From Palsa-147 sp036513895 (lineage in GTDB: Bacteria; Acidobacteriota; Terriglobia; Acidiferrales; UBA7541): a stretch of DNA of 12,810 nucleotides. The notes below the pieces were generated by a model, which was not told the origin of the DNA, made no database searches, and was given only the letters and a program-made list of their open reading frames with translations. Each line of letters starts with the position of its first letter. The first letter of the stretch is position 1. Both the position numbers and the translations under genes were made by a program. The stretch is from NCBI GenBank assembly GCA_036513895.1, contig DATBYF010000106.1, forward strand, positions 1-12,810, given 5' to 3'. This document shows positions 12,658-12,810 of this stretch, in pieces.

Positions 12658-12810
12658 ATGATACTTACAGAGTTAACAGGGAGAAGACTGCCCGCATACT
12701 ATCGACGGGCTCCGATTGGCTTCCGAGCCGCGGAACGCTACGCAAATTTGCGGAGTCCAGTACTCGGCCGGAAAGCAATTTCTAATCGAGACTGGAAATT
12801 ATTAGAAACG
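12658..12810 (+). CDS. Possible start of a gene, open to the window edge
   Basis: From ATG at 12658 the frame is open for 51 codons to the last base. The product begins MILTELTGRRLPAYYRRAP and is basic and Arg/Tyr-rich; I recognise no family. The ATG is 23 nt past a perfect TATAAT, which supports transcription here. No Shine-Dalgarno is visible before the ATG, and 51 codons could be open by chance in this composition. It may equally be the leader of a gene that starts beyond the window. Confidence 0.3.
   Translation, partial: MILTELTGRRLPAYYRRAPIGFRAAERYANLRSPVLGRKAISNRDWKLLET

Overview
The window reads as a piece of chromosome from a moderately GC-rich (by eye, high fifties percent) free-living bacterium. 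Acidobacteriota is my best guess. This is inferred from the mix of a Tat-exported aldo/keto reductase, a secreted protein with a pilin-like tail, and a cysteine-assembly cassette that closely resembles the mycobacterial one. There is no rRNA, marker gene or mobile element to settle it. I saw no tRNA, CRISPR array, transposase or phage gene.

Region 1 (1-2608, minus strand) is a four-gene cluster read in the order cysM, mec, cysO, moeZ: a PLP-dependent cysteine synthase, a JAMM/Mov34 zinc peptidase, a ubiquitin-fold sulfur carrier, and an E1-like adenylyltransferase cut by the window edge. Together these match the protein-thiocarboxylate route to cysteine known from Mycobacterium. The E1-like enzyme activates the carrier's C-terminal glycine for sulfur loading, CysM moves the sulfur onto a serine-derived acceptor, and the JAMM peptidase frees cysteine from the carrier. 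The carrier here does not end in Gly-Gly but in Gly-Gly-Thr-Ser-Ser. It should therefore need proteolytic trimming before it can work, and the JAMM enzyme encoded just upstream is the obvious candidate.

Region 2 (2748-4243) holds an unrecognised 147-residue protein on the plus strand, converging within 3 bp on a minus-strand pair. That pair is a DinB-like putative metalloenzyme followed by a glutaredoxin-like domain fused to a winged-helix-like N-terminus. Region 3 (4391-5658, plus) is a translationally coupled pair: a stand-alone CheY-like receiver domain and a secreted protein ending in a pilin-like domain. Region 4 (5712-8872) has a Tat-dependent aldo/keto reductase on the minus strand, divergent from two short-chain dehydrogenases. 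Region 5 (9025-12206, plus) carries a small SnoaL/NTF2-like protein, a secreted protein with an HExxH zinc-peptidase motif, and a secreted DUF3887-like/alpha-beta hydrolase.

The last 600 bases (12210-12810) hold hairpins, short direct repeats, a good sigma70-type promoter in a locally AT-rich stretch, and possibly the first 51 codons of a gene that leaves the window. Two further themes recur. Several plus-strand genes (2748, 9501, perhaps 9025) lack a Shine-Dalgarno sequence and have a -10-like box just before the start codon, which suggests leaderless or very short-leader mRNAs. Most other genes have strong Shine-Dalgarno sequences, and non-ATG starts (TTG, GTG) are common.
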